Positions 1 through 8,850 of a DNA stretch of 64,000 nucleotides are shown here, piece by piece. Made by a program: the position numbers and the translations under genes. Origin of the DNA: Paenibacillus montanisoli (lineage in GTDB: Bacteria > Bacillota > Bacilli > Paenibacillales > Paenibacillaceae); assembly GCF_003268025.1 (NCBI RefSeq), contig NZ_QLUW01000001.1, positions 1,178,001-1,242,000 on the forward strand, given 5' to 3'. The first letter of the stretch is position 1. Each line of letters starts with the position of its first letter. Below the pieces are notes generated by a model. The model saw nothing but the letters and a program-made list of their open reading frames with translations. It searched no databases and was not told the origin of the DNA.

Positions 1-102
1 CTCCTTGATCTTCGCAATCAATGCACCGATCGCGAGCAAATTGCCATCATCGACGAACGTCTGGCTCGCCATTCGAAAGCGCTATTCATGATGGAGGCAT
101 AA
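1..102 (+). CDS. C-terminal fragment of an unrecognised protein
   Basis: The reading frame is open from base 1 to a TAA at 100-102 and encodes the last 33 residues of a protein whose start lies outside the window. The tail is charged and helix-prone, ending in LFMMEA. I do not recognise a family from so short a piece. A good intrinsic terminator follows 25 bases later, which supports this being the true end of a transcribed gene. Confidence 0.5.
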   Translation, partial: LLDLRNQCTDREQIAIIDERLARHSKALFMMEA

Positions 103-126
103 ACCGAAAACGTTCAAAATCATTTT

Positions 127-157
127 AAAAAGCCGCTATTATGCGGCTTTTTTATTT
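127..157 (+). terminator. Intrinsic terminator after the partial gene
   Basis: GCCGC (132-136) pairs with GCGGC (143-147) around a TATTAT loop, flanked by an A-run on the left and a T-run on the right, so it may work in both directions. It separates the partial gene from the AdoMet decarboxylase transcription unit. Confidence 0.8.
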
Positions 158-261
158 GTCCAGAAAGCGCTGTTAATGGACACCATCAAGGCGTTTGCTA
201 CATACGTTGATAACTGGAGTTCGCCATGTGTTGTCAATTCGAGTTCGCCCAAAAAAAACTG

Positions 262-290
262 TTGCATTTCTCAGCGATAGATGTTATTTT
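262..290 (+). promoter_or_regulatory. Probable sigma-A promoter of speH
   Basis: TTGCAT (262-267) and TATTTT (285-290) are separated by 17 bases. Transcription would start near 297 and give a leader of about 138 nt before the AdoMet decarboxylase start codon. Prediction by eye only. Confidence 0.45.
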
Positions 291-304
291 TATTTTCGTT
301 GCAA

Positions 305-434
305 TGAATAGGAACCAGGATTCACTCAGGACATGGTAATGTTGCGAGAGGAAAGTCCCTCGGGCAGTGAATGACGTAGGTCCTAGCGGATGAAATTAAT
401 AAACATTTTATTCCTAGGAAGGGGGAACCGAAAG
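305..434 (+). ncRNA. Structured 5' leader with two competing folds (candidate riboswitch)
   Basis: In one fold, TAGG-aa-CC (309-316) pairs with GG-t-CCTA (379-385), enclosing a second helix ATTCACT (320-326) with AGTGAAT (366-372) and inner hairpins ACAT/ATGT (331-342) and CGAG/CTCG (345-362). In the other, TCCTAG (381-386) pairs with CTAGGA (414-419), extended by ATGAAAT (390-396) with ATTTTAT (405-411). The second hairpin covers the start of the Shine-Dalgarno AGGAAGGGGG (416-425). Bases 381-385 belong to both folds, so they exclude each other. I do not match it to a known riboswitch class. Ligand and mechanism are inference. Confidence 0.5.
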
Positions 435-833
435 ATGGAATACTCAACTTTCGGAAGACACGTTGCTGTTGACACTTGGGGTGTAGATTTCGACCTGCTC
501 AACAACGCGGAATTTTTACAAGCCCAAATGGTAGAAGCTGCAGAAGCTTGCGGCGCTACAGTACTCTCAGTACAATCCAAGCAATTTGAGCCACAAGGCG
601 CAACGGTACTCGTACTGCTGTCAGAAAGTCATCTTTCCATTCACACGTATCCTGAGAGAGGTTTCGCTGCTCTTGACTGTTATACTTGTGGAGAAACAGT
701 CGATCCTCAATTGGCGATTGACTACATGATGTCTGTGTTGAAACCGAAGGTTATGCATGCGAAGAAGCTTGTTCGCGGCATGGGTGAATTGCAAGTCGTG
801 GAAGCGGATATGAAGCAAGCTCAGCTTGTGTAA
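435..833 (+). CDS. speH: S-adenosylmethionine decarboxylase proenzyme
   Basis: This makes decarboxylated AdoMet, the aminopropyl donor for spermidine synthesis. The 132-residue length is that of the short prokaryotic class 1B enzyme. The self-cleavage site is visible as LSESHLSIHTYPE: the chain should split between Glu64 and Ser65, Ser65 becoming the pyruvoyl cofactor. His70 and Cys85 (in CYTCG) fit the family's processing and catalytic residues. The ATG at 435 was chosen over the ATG at 390 because AGGAAGGGGG lies just before it and the protein then begins MEYSTFGRHV as in homologues. The gene stands alone, with a terminator after it, behind a structured leader that probably controls translation. 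Some annotations call it speD. Confidence 0.95.
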   Translation: MEYSTFGRHVAVDTWGVDFDLLNNAEFLQAQMVEAAEACGATVLSVQSKQFEPQGATVLVLLSESHLSIHTYPERGFAALDCYTCGETVDPQLAIDYMMSVLKPKVMHAKKLVRGMGELQVVEADMKQAQLV

Positions 834-855
834 CATTTTTAAATAGGATTTGAAG

Positions 856-887
856 GAAGGTCGCGGATTTCATCCGTGGCCTTTTTT
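856..887 (+). terminator. Intrinsic terminator after speH
   Basis: GGTCGCGGAT (859-868) pairs imperfectly with ATCCGTGGCC (872-881), followed by TTTTTT. Confidence 0.7.
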
Positions 888-961
888 GATGCCTTACCTT
901 ACCCGTCGCGCTGCATTTTCAAACAATTTTCATATTTGCAGGGGTACATCATGTCTAACTG

Positions 962-970
962 TGCTATACT
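962..970 (+). promoter_or_regulatory. Extended -10 promoter of the hem operon
   Basis: TGCTATACT contains TG-n-TATACT, an extended -10 element, 41 bases before the hemA start. No good -35 is visible at 17 bases. Prediction only. Confidence 0.4.
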
Positions 971-1010
971 AAATGATGAAAAACGATGGATGAAAGGCAG
1001 GTGAACGCAC

Positions 1011-2396
1011 GTGCACATTATTGTTGTCGGATTGAATTACCGGACAGCACCGGTTGAAGTCAGGGAACGCTTTACATTCGCTGAGCGAGATCTGCCAGAT
1101 GCTTTAAAGCAGCTGAAGCAAACGAAGAGCATCATGGAATGTGTCATCGTTGCGACCTGTAACCGTACGGAGCTGTACGCGGTTGTGGACCGTCCGACCT
1201 TGTGCGGCCATTACATTCGCAGCTTCATGGAGAAATGGTTCAATACGCCGAGGCAGCAGTTTACCTCGGATTTATATATGTATGAAGACGAGAAAGCAAT
1301 CGACCATCTGTTCAGGGTGACTTGCGGATTGGATTCGATGGTCATCGGCGAGACCCAAATTCTCGGCCAAATCAAAAACGCGTTCCTGCTTGCACAGCAG
1401 CATAAAACGACAGGCACGCTGTTTAACTCGATCTTCAAGCAAGCCGTAACGCTCGCTAAACGCGCGCATTCCGACACTGCGATCGGCGAAGCCGCCGTAT
1501 CCGTCAGCTACGCTGCGGTTGAGCTGGGCAAGCGGATCTTCGGGAATTTTGGCGGCAAGACCGTCATGATCGTCGGTGCAGGCAAGATGAGCGAACTGAC
1601 AGCGAAGCATCTGTACGCAAACGGCGTTGAGCGGGTATTCGTCGTGAACCGGACTTATAACCGGGCCGTTCAATTGGCTGATAAGTTTAACGGCACGCCG
1701 CTTTCGATGGCAGATGCCATTTCGAGGCTGCATGAAGCCGATATCGTGATCAGCTCCACGGGCTCAGACGGCTACGTACTCGGCCGCGAGCAGGTTGCGG
1801 CTGCGATGCAGAAACGCAAATCGCGTCCGCTCTTTATGATCGATATCGCCGTACCGCGTGATCTGGATCCGGCTATTGCGTCGGTTCAGAACGTGTTCCT
1901 TTACGATATAGATGACCTGGAAGGCATCGTAGAGAGCAATATGGAGCAGCGCCGCGTCGAAGCGGCAAAGATCGAAACGCTGATTGCGGCTGAGCTTGAC
2001 GCTTATCGCAGCTGGTACAAAACGCTCGGAGTCGCCCCGTTAATCCGTGCTTTGCAGGTAAAAGCGGCAGACATCCACGAGGAAACGATGGACAGCTTGG
2101 CCAATAAGCTGCCGGACCTCAGCGAACGCGAGCTCAAAGTCATCCGAAAGCTGACGAAGAGCATCGTCAACCAAATGATGCATGATCCGATTCTGCGCAT
2201 CAAAGAGATGGCAGGAGAGAAGCGTGCCGACGAGGCGATGGATATGTTCGTGAAGCTATTCGCCCTGGAAGAGACGCTTGAACAAACGAAGAACAACGCA
2301 GAGCAGCGCAAGCCGGTTACAGCGAAAGAAGCTCCTGTAACGGCCGGGGATACGCTGCCAGTACTGAATAGTACGATTGCGGCAATGACTAGATAA
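1011..2396 (+). CDS. hemA: Glutamyl-tRNA reductase
   Basis: First committed step of C5-pathway tetrapyrrole synthesis: NADPH-dependent reduction of glutamyl-tRNA(Glu) to glutamate-1-semialdehyde in the cytosol. The 461 residues show the N-terminal GLNYRTAPVEVRE signature, the catalytic Cys50 in VATCNRTELY, an NADPH-binding VGAGKMSELT segment near residue 190, and a C-terminal helical dimerisation region. The start is GTG with an AGGCAGGTG-type ribosome site just upstream. It heads an operon of seven tetrapyrrole genes running to 8827 with short gaps or overlaps, whose last enzyme HemL uses its product. In Bacillus, HemX lowers HemA amount, and hemX follows directly here too. The Lys/Glu-rich tail after residue 430 is variable in the family. 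Confidence 0.97.
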   Translation: MHIIVVGLNYRTAPVEVRERFTFAERDLPDALKQLKQTKSIMECVIVATCNRTELYAVVDRPTLCGHYIRSFMEKWFNTPRQQFTSDLYMYEDEKAIDHLFRVTCGLDSMVIGETQILGQIKNAFLLAQQHKTTGTLFNSIFKQAVTLAKRAHSDTAIGEAAVSVSYAAVELGKRIFGNFGGKTVMIVGAGKMSELTAKHLYANGVERVFVVNRTYNRAVQLADKFNGTPLSMADAISRLHEADIVISSTGSDGYVLGREQVAAAMQKRKSRPLFMIDIAVPRDLDPAIASVQNVFLYDIDDLEGIVESNMEQRRVEAAKIETLIAAELDAYRSWYKTLGVAPLIRALQVKAADIHEETMDSLANKLPDLSERELKVIRKLTKSIVNQMMHDPILRIKEMAGEKRADEAMDMFVKLFALEETLEQTKNNAEQRKPVTAKEAPVTAGDTLPVLNSTIAAMTR

Positions 2397-2422
2397 CTTG
2401 TTCAAAGTTTGCGGAGGCCTCT

Positions 2423-3241
2423 ATGGTTACACAAAACTGGTTATATGATGGAATGCTGTATATCTATGCCCTGAGCCTCCTGTTTTACTTCTCCGATTTC
2501 GTCGATCGAAACCGGCAAGCGAAACGAGTGGGGACAGGGCTGCTTATTTTCGTCTGGGTGCTGCAAACGGGCTTTATTATTCATCGCATCATATCGCACC
2601 TGGACATGACGCTCATGTCATTGTTTGAATATTTGCTCGTTTTCTCCTGGCTGCTTATCACAGTTTCTCTTGTGATGAGCCGTTTTTTTCGAATGGAGTT
2701 TATCGTCTTCTTCGTCAATGTCATCGGATTTGCGGTGTTGACGATCAATCTGTTCGGGATTGGGACCGGCGCATCGTTGGAGCCGTGGGAGCTTGCGCAT
2801 GAAATGCTGATCGTACATATCATTCTGATGATTGTGGCCTACGCCGCTCTTACGATCAGCGCTATATTTTCCGGCATGTACATGTTCTTGTTCGCCCGTT
2901 TGAAGGGCAAGCAATGGACGAAGCGGATGCAGAGACTGCCAAGCCTTGATGCGGCCGACCGTTTCATGTTCCGGGCAGCGCTCGTCGGGACGCCGCTCCT
3001 GACGATGTCGCTTGCCGTGGCCGTCGCTTCGATTCTTGTCGAAGGCCGATACGGCTTGCTGCTTGATTTGAAGGTCATTTCCTCAAGCATCGCTTTGATG
3101 ATCTATATTTGGAATCTACTGGGGCATAGATGGTTCGACGGCTCGGGCTGGAAGTTTGCCCGGCTTAACCTGATCAGCTACGCGGTCATGCTGCTGAACG
3201 TGCTGATGAACCAAGCGTCAAATTTTCACGGCTGGTCATAA
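2423..3241 (+). CDS. hemX: HemX-type cytochrome c assembly family membrane protein
   Basis: A 272-residue integral membrane protein with about eight hydrophobic segments and a CcsA/CcmC-like core including the WELAHEM segment near residue 120, a motif resembling the heme-handling WxxxH region of the family. In Bacillus subtilis HemX is a negative effector of glutamyl-tRNA reductase concentration. It lies 26 bases after hemA and before sirC, the same position as in Bacillus. Ribosome site GCGGAGG precedes the ATG. Whether it binds heme cannot be told from the sequence. Confidence 0.9.
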   Translation: MVTQNWLYDGMLYIYALSLLFYFSDFVDRNRQAKRVGTGLLIFVWVLQTGFIIHRIISHLDMTLMSLFEYLLVFSWLLITVSLVMSRFFRMEFIVFFVNVIGFAVLTINLFGIGTGASLEPWELAHEMLIVHIILMIVAYAALTISAIFSGMYMFLFARLKGKQWTKRMQRLPSLDAADRFMFRAALVGTPLLTMSLAVAVASILVEGRYGLLLDLKVISSSIALMIYIWNLLGHRWFDGSGWKFARLNLISYAVMLLNVLMNQASNFHGWS

Positions 3242-3266
3242 TCGGCTGCGGGGAGCTGGCTAATCG

Positions 3267-3932
3267 ATGACAATCTATTATCCCATAATGGTGAAGCTGC
3301 GTGGCAAGCTCTGCGTGGTCATCGGCGGCGGTGCAGTTGCGGCACGCAAGGTTCACGGCTTACTGGATGGCGGTGCGGACCGCGTGATCGTGATTGCGCC
3401 TGCCGCCTCGGCTGAGCTCCAAGCCCTTGCCGATACAAGGTGTATACAACTACTTCAAAGGGAATACAGAGAAGGGGATCTGCGGGATGCCTTTCTTGTC
3501 ATTGCAGCAACGAATAACCGGCACGTGAATGAGGGGATCGCTGCAACGGCGGACAAGCTTGGGATCCTCGTCAATGCGGCGGATCTCGGTGAAGAGGGCG
3601 GTTTCGTAACGCCGTCCGTCGTAAGGCGGGGCGAGCTGCTGCTCGCGGTTACGACCGGAGGCGCAAGTCCCGCGCTTGCCGGGATCATTGGAAAGGAGCT
3701 GTCGCGGCAGTTCGGGACGCATTTCGGGGAAGTTGTCGAACGGCTTCGGCTTCTGCGCGCCCATGTTATGTCGAATATTCCGGATTCGGAGCAGCGTGCC
3801 GCTATATTGCGACAGGCTGCGGTAGAGGCTATGACGATCGGGGATGAAGGCGAACGGCGGGATACGTTTCCGCGTGAGCGAATAGAAGAGTGGATGATGA
3901 GGCTGCAGCAAGCGGCCGAGAGGAGCAGGTAG
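3267..3932 (+). CDS. sirC: Precorrin-2 dehydrogenase / sirohydrochlorin ferrochelatase family
   Basis: Oxidises precorrin-2 to sirohydrochlorin with NAD(+) on the siroheme branch. At 221 residues it matches the stand-alone dehydrogenase rather than full CysG. It begins with a Rossmann fold (GGGAVAARK near residue 20) and contains the family segment VNAADLGEEGGFVTPSVVRRGEL, where sirohaem synthases usually show a similar F-P-S block. The helical C-terminal part is present. Its substrate comes from the methyltransferase half of the fused gene two positions downstream. The gene sits between hemX and hemC, with only 3 bases before the hemC start, so translation is probably coupled. Confidence 0.88.
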   Translation: MTIYYPIMVKLRGKLCVVIGGGAVAARKVHGLLDGGADRVIVIAPAASAELQALADTRCIQLLQREYREGDLRDAFLVIAATNNRHVNEGIAATADKLGILVNAADLGEEGGFVTPSVVRRGELLLAVTTGGASPALAGIIGKELSRQFGTHFGEVVERLRLLRAHVMSNIPDSEQRAAILRQAAVEAMTIGDEGERRDTFPRERIEEWMMRLQQAAERSR

Positions 3933-3935
3933 AGG

Positions 3936-4901
3936 ATGACACAGAGAAACGAGGAACGAAGAGTTATCGTAGTCGGTACGCGCCAAAGCGCACTGGCTTT
4001 AACGCAGACCGGGCAAGTGATCGATCAGCTGAAGGCGCTTTGCGCGGAGCATGGTCTCCCCTATGATTTTGAAATCCGCAAAATCGTCACGAAAGGCGAC
4101 CGCATCCTGGATGTAACCTTATCCAAGGTTGGCGGGAAAGGGCTGTTCGTGAAAGAAATCGAGCAAGCGTTGTTCGATAAAGAAATTGATTTGGCGGTGC
4201 ACAGCATGAAGGACATGCCGTATGAGCTTCCGGCAGGGCTTATGAATGGCGCCGTTCCGAAGCGCGTCGATCCACGGGATTGCATTATCACGAACAATGG
4301 GTTCACATTCTACGATCTGCCGAAAGGCGCAAAGGTAGGAACCAGCAGTCTTCGTCGCTCCAGTCAGCTTAAGCATGCCCGCCCGGATTTGCAGATCGAA
4401 TCGCTTCGGGGCAACATCGATTCCCGCATCAAGAAGCTGGAAACCGAAGGCTTCGATGCCATTGTCCTAGCCGCGGCAGGACTTCACCGGATGAGCTGGG
4501 AATCCAAAATTTCGTCTTATCTTTCCGAAGATATGTGCGTGCCGGCAGTCGGACAAGGGGCGCTTGGAATTGAATGCAGAACGGACGACGCGGATGTTCG
4601 CGATCTGTTGTCGCTGCTGAACGATCCGCTTACGGCACGGACTGTCGCCGCTGAACGGAGCTTCTTGGGAGCGCTGAACGGCGGCTGTCAAATTCCGATC
4701 GGCGCGCATGCCACGGTTATCGAGGGAGAGAAAGAAAGCGATTGGGTGTTGGAGCTTACTGGCATTGTCGGGTCACCGGATGGCAGCATTCTGCTAAAAG
4801 AAACGTTGCGCGGCAAGGATGCGGAACAACTGGGGCTACAAACTGCAGAAGCGTTGAAAGCAAAGGGAGCGGACCGAATTTTAGCAGAAGTTAGGGGATG
4901 A
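3936..4901 (+). CDS. hemC: Porphobilinogen deaminase (hydroxymethylbilane synthase)
   Basis: Condenses four porphobilinogens into hydroxymethylbilane. The 321-residue protein begins [15 protein letters not shown], carries the conserved [15 protein letters not shown] block, and has Cys251 in [12 protein letters not shown], the residue that binds the dipyrromethane cofactor. The catalytic Asp region HSMKDMP is intact. It overlaps the next gene by four bases (ATGA), typical of translational coupling inside this operon. Confidence 0.97.
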   Translation: MTQRNEERRVIVVGTRQSALALTQTGQVIDQLKALCAEHGLPYDFEIRKIVTKGDRILDVTLSKVGGKGLFVKEIEQALFDKEIDLAVHSMKDMPYELPAGLMNGAVPKRVDPRDCIITNNGFTFYDLPKGAKVGTSSLRRSSQLKHARPDLQIESLRGNIDSRIKKLETEGFDAIVLAAAGLHRMSWESKISSYLSEDMCVPAVGQGALGIECRTDDADVRDLLSLLNDPLTARTVAAERSFLGALNGGCQIPIGAHATVIEGEKESDWVLELTGIVGSPDGSILLKETLRGKDAEQLGLQTAEALKAKGADRILAEVRG

Positions 4902-6466
4902 ACGTTTTGCTGAAGGGGAAGAGCAAAGGGAAGGTCTACTTGGTTGGCGCGGGTCCCGGCGATCCGAAACTGATTACATTGCGCGGAAAAGAATGCATTG
5001 AGGCTTGCGATGTCGTGGTTTACGACCGGCTTGCCAGTCCGAGGCTGCTCCGGTTTTTAAAACCCGGCGCGGAAAAAGTGTACGTGGGCAAGCTGCCGGA
5101 CCGGCATACGATGAAGCAGGAGGACATTAACCAGCTGCTTGTGGATTTGGCGCTTGAAGGGAAGATCGTTTGCCGGCTAAAGGGCGGCGATCCGACGGTA
5201 TTCGGGCGTGTCGGCGAGGAAGCGGAGCTGCTGCAGCAGAACGGCATCGAGTTTGATATCGTGCCTGGCATCACATCCGCCATTGCCGTACCGGCTTACG
5301 CAGGCATCCCTGTTACGCACCGGGATTTGGCATCATCCTTATCGATCATTACCGGTCACGAAAGCCCGGAGAAGCTCGATCAATCGATCCATTGGGACAA
5401 AGTGACTCTAGCGACCGGGACGCTTGTTTTCCTAATGGGGGTAGCGAAGATCGGCTATATTGCCGAGCAGCTTATCAAGCACGGCAAGCCGGCGGATACG
5501 CCGGTCGCTCTCATTCGCTGGGGAACGCGCGTCGAGCAGCGGACGGTTACGGGGACGCTGGAAACGATCGAAGCGATCGTGCAAGCGGCCGATTTCAAGC
5601 CGCCGGCCGTTATCGTAGTCGGCGATGTCGTCAAGCAGCGCGAGAAGCTGCAGTGGTACGAGCGCAAGCCGTTGTTCGGTACCCGCGTGCTTATAACCAG
5701 GGCGAGGGCGCAAAGCAGCGATTTGGCGGAACGGATCGAGGAGCTGGGCGGCGAGCCGTGCGAATTCCCTGTCATCGAGACGAGATTTCCAGCCGGCGCG
5801 GAGACCGTCGCTGACGTAGAGCAAGCGCTTCGCGATGCGGAGCAGTATGATTGGCTCATGTTCACGAGCGTGAACGGCGTCGATTATTTCTTTGATTGGT
5901 TGAGCAGGCTTCGCATCGACATCCGCAGCTTCCACCGCGCACGGGTTGCCGCGGTCGGTCCTAAGACAGCCGAAGCCCTGGAGAAGCGCGGTCTGTTCGT
6001 CGATGTGCTGCCAGTCAAGTTCCAGGCCGACGAGCTGCTCGGAAGCCTGTCAGGGCAGCTAATTGAAGGACAGCGCGTGCTTCTGCCGAGAGGCGACCTG
6101 GCCCGTGAAGTGCTGCCTAGGGAGCTGAAGGCGAAGGGGCTGATCCCGGTTGAAATCGATGTCTACGAAACGGTGCTGGCGGATAACCAGGATCAAGAGA
6201 CGCTGGAGCTGCTAAAGAAGCGGAGCGTGCATGTCATCACCTTTGCCAGCTCTTCTACGGTCACTAACTTATTTGAAGTGCTGCGGCGAGTGGGCGTGAG
6301 CGATCCGCTTGAGCTGCTGCAAGGCATAGATATAGCGTGCATCGGCCCGATTACGGCCAAAACCGCTGAAGAAGCGGGGCTTACGGTCACGATCCAGCCG
6401 GAGGACGCAACGATTGACGGGCTCATCGACGCGATCGCCGAGTCGCGGCTTGCGCTCCGCAACTAA
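4898..6466 (+). CDS. Fused uroporphyrinogen-III C-methyltransferase and uroporphyrinogen-III synthase
   Basis: Two enzymes in one 522-residue chain. Residues about 10-250 are an AdoMet-dependent uroporphyrinogen-III methyltransferase (CobA/SumT): [18 protein letters not shown] at the start, then [12 protein letters not shown] and the [13 protein letters not shown] motif. Residues about 260-515 are HemD, starting with [12 protein letters not shown] and ending with the [12 protein letters not shown] and [15 protein letters not shown] blocks. HemD closes hydroxymethylbilane to uroporphyrinogen III; the methyltransferase then sends part of that product to precorrin-2 for SirC. The fusion therefore sits at the heme/siroheme branch point. 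Start ATG overlaps the hemC stop. Confidence 0.95.
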   Translation: MNVLLKGKSKGKVYLVGAGPGDPKLITLRGKECIEACDVVVYDRLASPRLLRFLKPGAEKVYVGKLPDRHTMKQEDINQLLVDLALEGKIVCRLKGGDPTVFGRVGEEAELLQQNGIEFDIVPGITSAIAVPAYAGIPVTHRDLASSLSIITGHESPEKLDQSIHWDKVTLATGTLVFLMGVAKIGYIAEQLIKHGKPADTPVALIRWGTRVEQRTVTGTLETIEAIVQAADFKPPAVIVVGDVVKQREKLQWYERKPLFGTRVLITRARAQSSDLAERIEELGGEPCEFPVIETRFPAGAETVADVEQALRDAEQYDWLMFTSVNGVDYFFDWLSRLRIDIRSFHRARVAAVGPKTAEALEKRGLFVDVLPVKFQADELLGSLSGQLIEGQRVLLPRGDLAREVLPRELKAKGLIPVEIDVYETVLADNQDQETLELLKKRSVHVITFASSSTVTNLFEVLRRVGVSDPLELLQGIDIACIGPITAKTAEEAGLTVTIQPEDATIDGLIDAIAESRLALRN

Positions 6467-6484
6467 GAAGGAGGCAGACGAATT

Positions 6485-7483
6485 ATGGCTTTTCCGATTA
6501 CTAGAAACCGAAGACTCCGCCAGTCCGGCGCCTTGCGCGCGCTTGTACGCGAGACGCATTTGTCGGTGGACGATTTTATTTATCCGTTATTCGTTACCCA
6601 TGGCACCAACGTAAAGGAAGAAATTCCATCGATGCCCGGGGTTTATCATTTGTCGCTTGATCTGCTCAAGCAAGAAATTGATGCCGTCGTCGATTCCGGC
6701 GTGAAGGCCGTCTTGCTCTTCGGAGTACCGGATACGAAAGACGCTGTAGGTTCTTCAGCTTATGACGCTAACGGGATCGTACAACAGGCGACAAGAGCCA
6801 TTAAGGAATGGACGCCTCAGCTTCTCGTCATCGCCGATACTTGCCTCTGCCAGTTTACCGATCACGGCCACTGCGGCATGATTCATCATGACCCGCGCAC
6901 CGGCCATGCCGAGGTTCATAACGACAGTTCCTTGGAGCTGTTGGTGAAGACGGCGGTATCGCAAGCGGAAGCAGGAGCGGATATTATCGCGCCGTCCAAC
7001 ATGATGGACGGATTCGTCGGCGCCATCCGCGAAGGGCTGGACGATGCAGGCTTCGAGAACGTCCCGATTCTCTCGTACTCCGTGAAATACGCGTCCGCAT
7101 TCTACGGTCCGTTCCGGGAAGCGGCTCATTCCACGCCGCAATTCGGCGACCGGAAGACGTACCAAATGGATCCGGCGAACGCACGGGAAGCGCTCCGCGA
7201 GGCGGAGGCGGATATCATCGAAGGCGCGGATATGCTGATGGTGAAGCCGGCGCTTGCGTATTTGGACGTGATCCGCATGTTGAAGGAGCACTTCGATCTG
7301 CCGGTTGCCGCCTATAACGTGAGCGCTGAATATTCCATGGTGAAGGCTGCCGCGGCGAACGGCTGGATCGATGAGCGTGCGGTCGTGCTTGAGACGCTGA
7401 CAGGCATGAAGCGCGCGGGCGCCGACCTGATCATTACGTACCACGCGCTGGATGCGGCGCGCTGGCTGCGTGGCGAAGCATAA
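6485..7483 (+). CDS. hemB: Delta-aminolevulinic acid dehydratase (porphobilinogen synthase)
   Basis: Joins two 5-aminolevulinates into porphobilinogen. The 332-residue protein has the metal-site cysteines Cys120, Cys122 and Cys130 ([14 protein letters not shown]), which indicates a zinc-type enzyme, and the two active-site lysines Lys201 ([13 protein letters not shown]) and Lys254 ([10 protein letters not shown]). An AAGGAGG ribosome site lies before the ATG, 18 bases after the fused cobA-hemD gene. Confidence 0.97.
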   Translation: MAFPITRNRRLRQSGALRALVRETHLSVDDFIYPLFVTHGTNVKEEIPSMPGVYHLSLDLLKQEIDAVVDSGVKAVLLFGVPDTKDAVGSSAYDANGIVQQATRAIKEWTPQLLVIADTCLCQFTDHGHCGMIHHDPRTGHAEVHNDSSLELLVKTAVSQAEAGADIIAPSNMMDGFVGAIREGLDDAGFENVPILSYSVKYASAFYGPFREAAHSTPQFGDRKTYQMDPANAREALREAEADIIEGADMLMVKPALAYLDVIRMLKEHFDLPVAAYNVSAEYSMVKAAAANGWIDERAVVLETLTGMKRAGADLIITYHALDAARWLRGEA

Positions 7484-7525
7484 GAAAACATTGTAAAACA
7501 CATTTTTACAGGCAGGTGCGAGAAA

Positions 7526-8827
7526 ATGAGCGAACAGCAGCACAAAAGATCGGATGAGCGTTCCAAAGCAGCCTTTTCACGGGCGAAAACGGTCATCCCA
7601 GGCGGCGTGAATTCGCCGGTCCGTGCATTCAAATCCGTCGGCTTGAATCCGGTTTATATGGAGCGCGGCGAAGGCTACCGTGTCTATGACATCGACGGCA
7701 ACAGCTATATCGATTACGTGGCGTCCTGGGGGCCGCTCATTATGGGCCACGCCCATCCTGCCGTCATCGAGGCGGTTAAGAAGACGGCAGAGAAAGGAAC
7801 CAGCTTCGGCGCGCCAACGGAGCTGGAAACGTTGATGGCCGAGCTTGTTTGCGAGCGCGTGCCTTCCGTTGAAGTGGTTCGGATGGTCAACTCCGGCACG
7901 GAAGCGACGATGAGCGCGCTGCGTTTGGCGCGCGGCTATACGAAGCGCAGCAAGATTTTGAAATTCGAAGGCTCCTATCACGGCCATGCCGACAGCTTGC
8001 TGATCAAAGCTGGCTCAGGCGTTGCGACGCTAGGGCTGCCGGACAGCCCGGGCGTACCGGAAAGCGTAGCTTCGCATACGATTACGGTTCCGTATAACGA
8101 CCTCGATTCAGTTAAGCTCGCATTCGAGCATTACGGCGAGGAACTCGCCTGCATCATCGTCGAGCCGGTTGCCGGCAATATGGGTGTCGTGCCGCCGCTT
8201 CCTGGCTTCCTGCAAGGGCTGCGCGACATTACGCAGCAATACGGCAGTCTGCTTATCTTCGATGAAGTGATGACCGGCTTCCGCGTTCATTTGAACTGCG
8301 CGCAGGGGTTGTACGGCATCACGCCGGACCTTACTTGCCTTGGCAAAGTCATTGGCGGCGGTCTGCCTGTCGGCGCTTACGGCGGTAAACGCGAGATTAT
8401 GGAAATGATGGCGCCAAGCGGCCCGATCTATCAGGCCGGGACCTTGTCAGGCAACCCGCTTGCGATGGCGGCGGGCTATACCACGCTCAGCCTGCTTTCG
8501 CAAGAAACGTATGAGCACATGGAACGGATGTCCGTCCGGCTGCAGCTCGGCTTCGAGTCGAACGCTGCGAAGCACGGCATCCCATGCACGATCAACCGTG
8601 TCGGTTCGATGGTATGCCCGTTCTTCACGGAGCAGCATGTCATCAACTACGATACGGCGAAAACATCGGATCTGGAGCGGTTTAAGGCTTATTTTGCAGG
8701 GATGCTTGATCTTGGCATCAGCATCGCTCCGTCGCAATTCGAAGGGATGTTCGTCTCCGGCATCCACGACGAAGAGGCGATTGACGCGACAATCGCGGCG
8801 CATGACGAGGCGCTTCGCAGATTGTAA
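7526..8827 (+). CDS. hemL: Glutamate-1-semialdehyde 2,1-aminomutase
   Basis: PLP enzyme that converts glutamate-1-semialdehyde to 5-aminolevulinate, the step between HemA and HemB. The 433 residues carry the class III aminotransferase fold, with [13 protein letters not shown], the FDEVMTGFR segment, and the PLP-binding Lys274 in [17 protein letters not shown]. It is the last gene of the tetrapyrrole operon and is followed 23 bases later by the RluA gene. Confidence 0.97.
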   Translation: MSEQQHKRSDERSKAAFSRAKTVIPGGVNSPVRAFKSVGLNPVYMERGEGYRVYDIDGNSYIDYVASWGPLIMGHAHPAVIEAVKKTAEKGTSFGAPTELETLMAELVCERVPSVEVVRMVNSGTEATMSALRLARGYTKRSKILKFEGSYHGHADSLLIKAGSGVATLGLPDSPGVPESVASHTITVPYNDLDSVKLAFEHYGEELACIIVEPVAGNMGVVPPLPGFLQGLRDITQQYGSLLIFDEVMTGFRVHLNCAQGLYGITPDLTCLGKVIGGGLPVGAYGGKREIMEMMAPSGPIYQAGTLSGNPLAMAAGYTTLSLLSQETYEHMERMSVRLQLGFESNAAKHGIPCTINRVGSMVCPFFTEQHVINYDTAKTSDLERFKAYFAGMLDLGISIAPSQFEGMFVSGIHDEEAIDATIAAHDEALRRL

Positions 8828-8850
8828 GAAGTTGTAGGAGCTGAGCGAGA

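Noticed and set aside
341-430. RNase P RNA gene
   Set aside because: Only short core blocks match and the region is far too short; it sits directly before a start codon.
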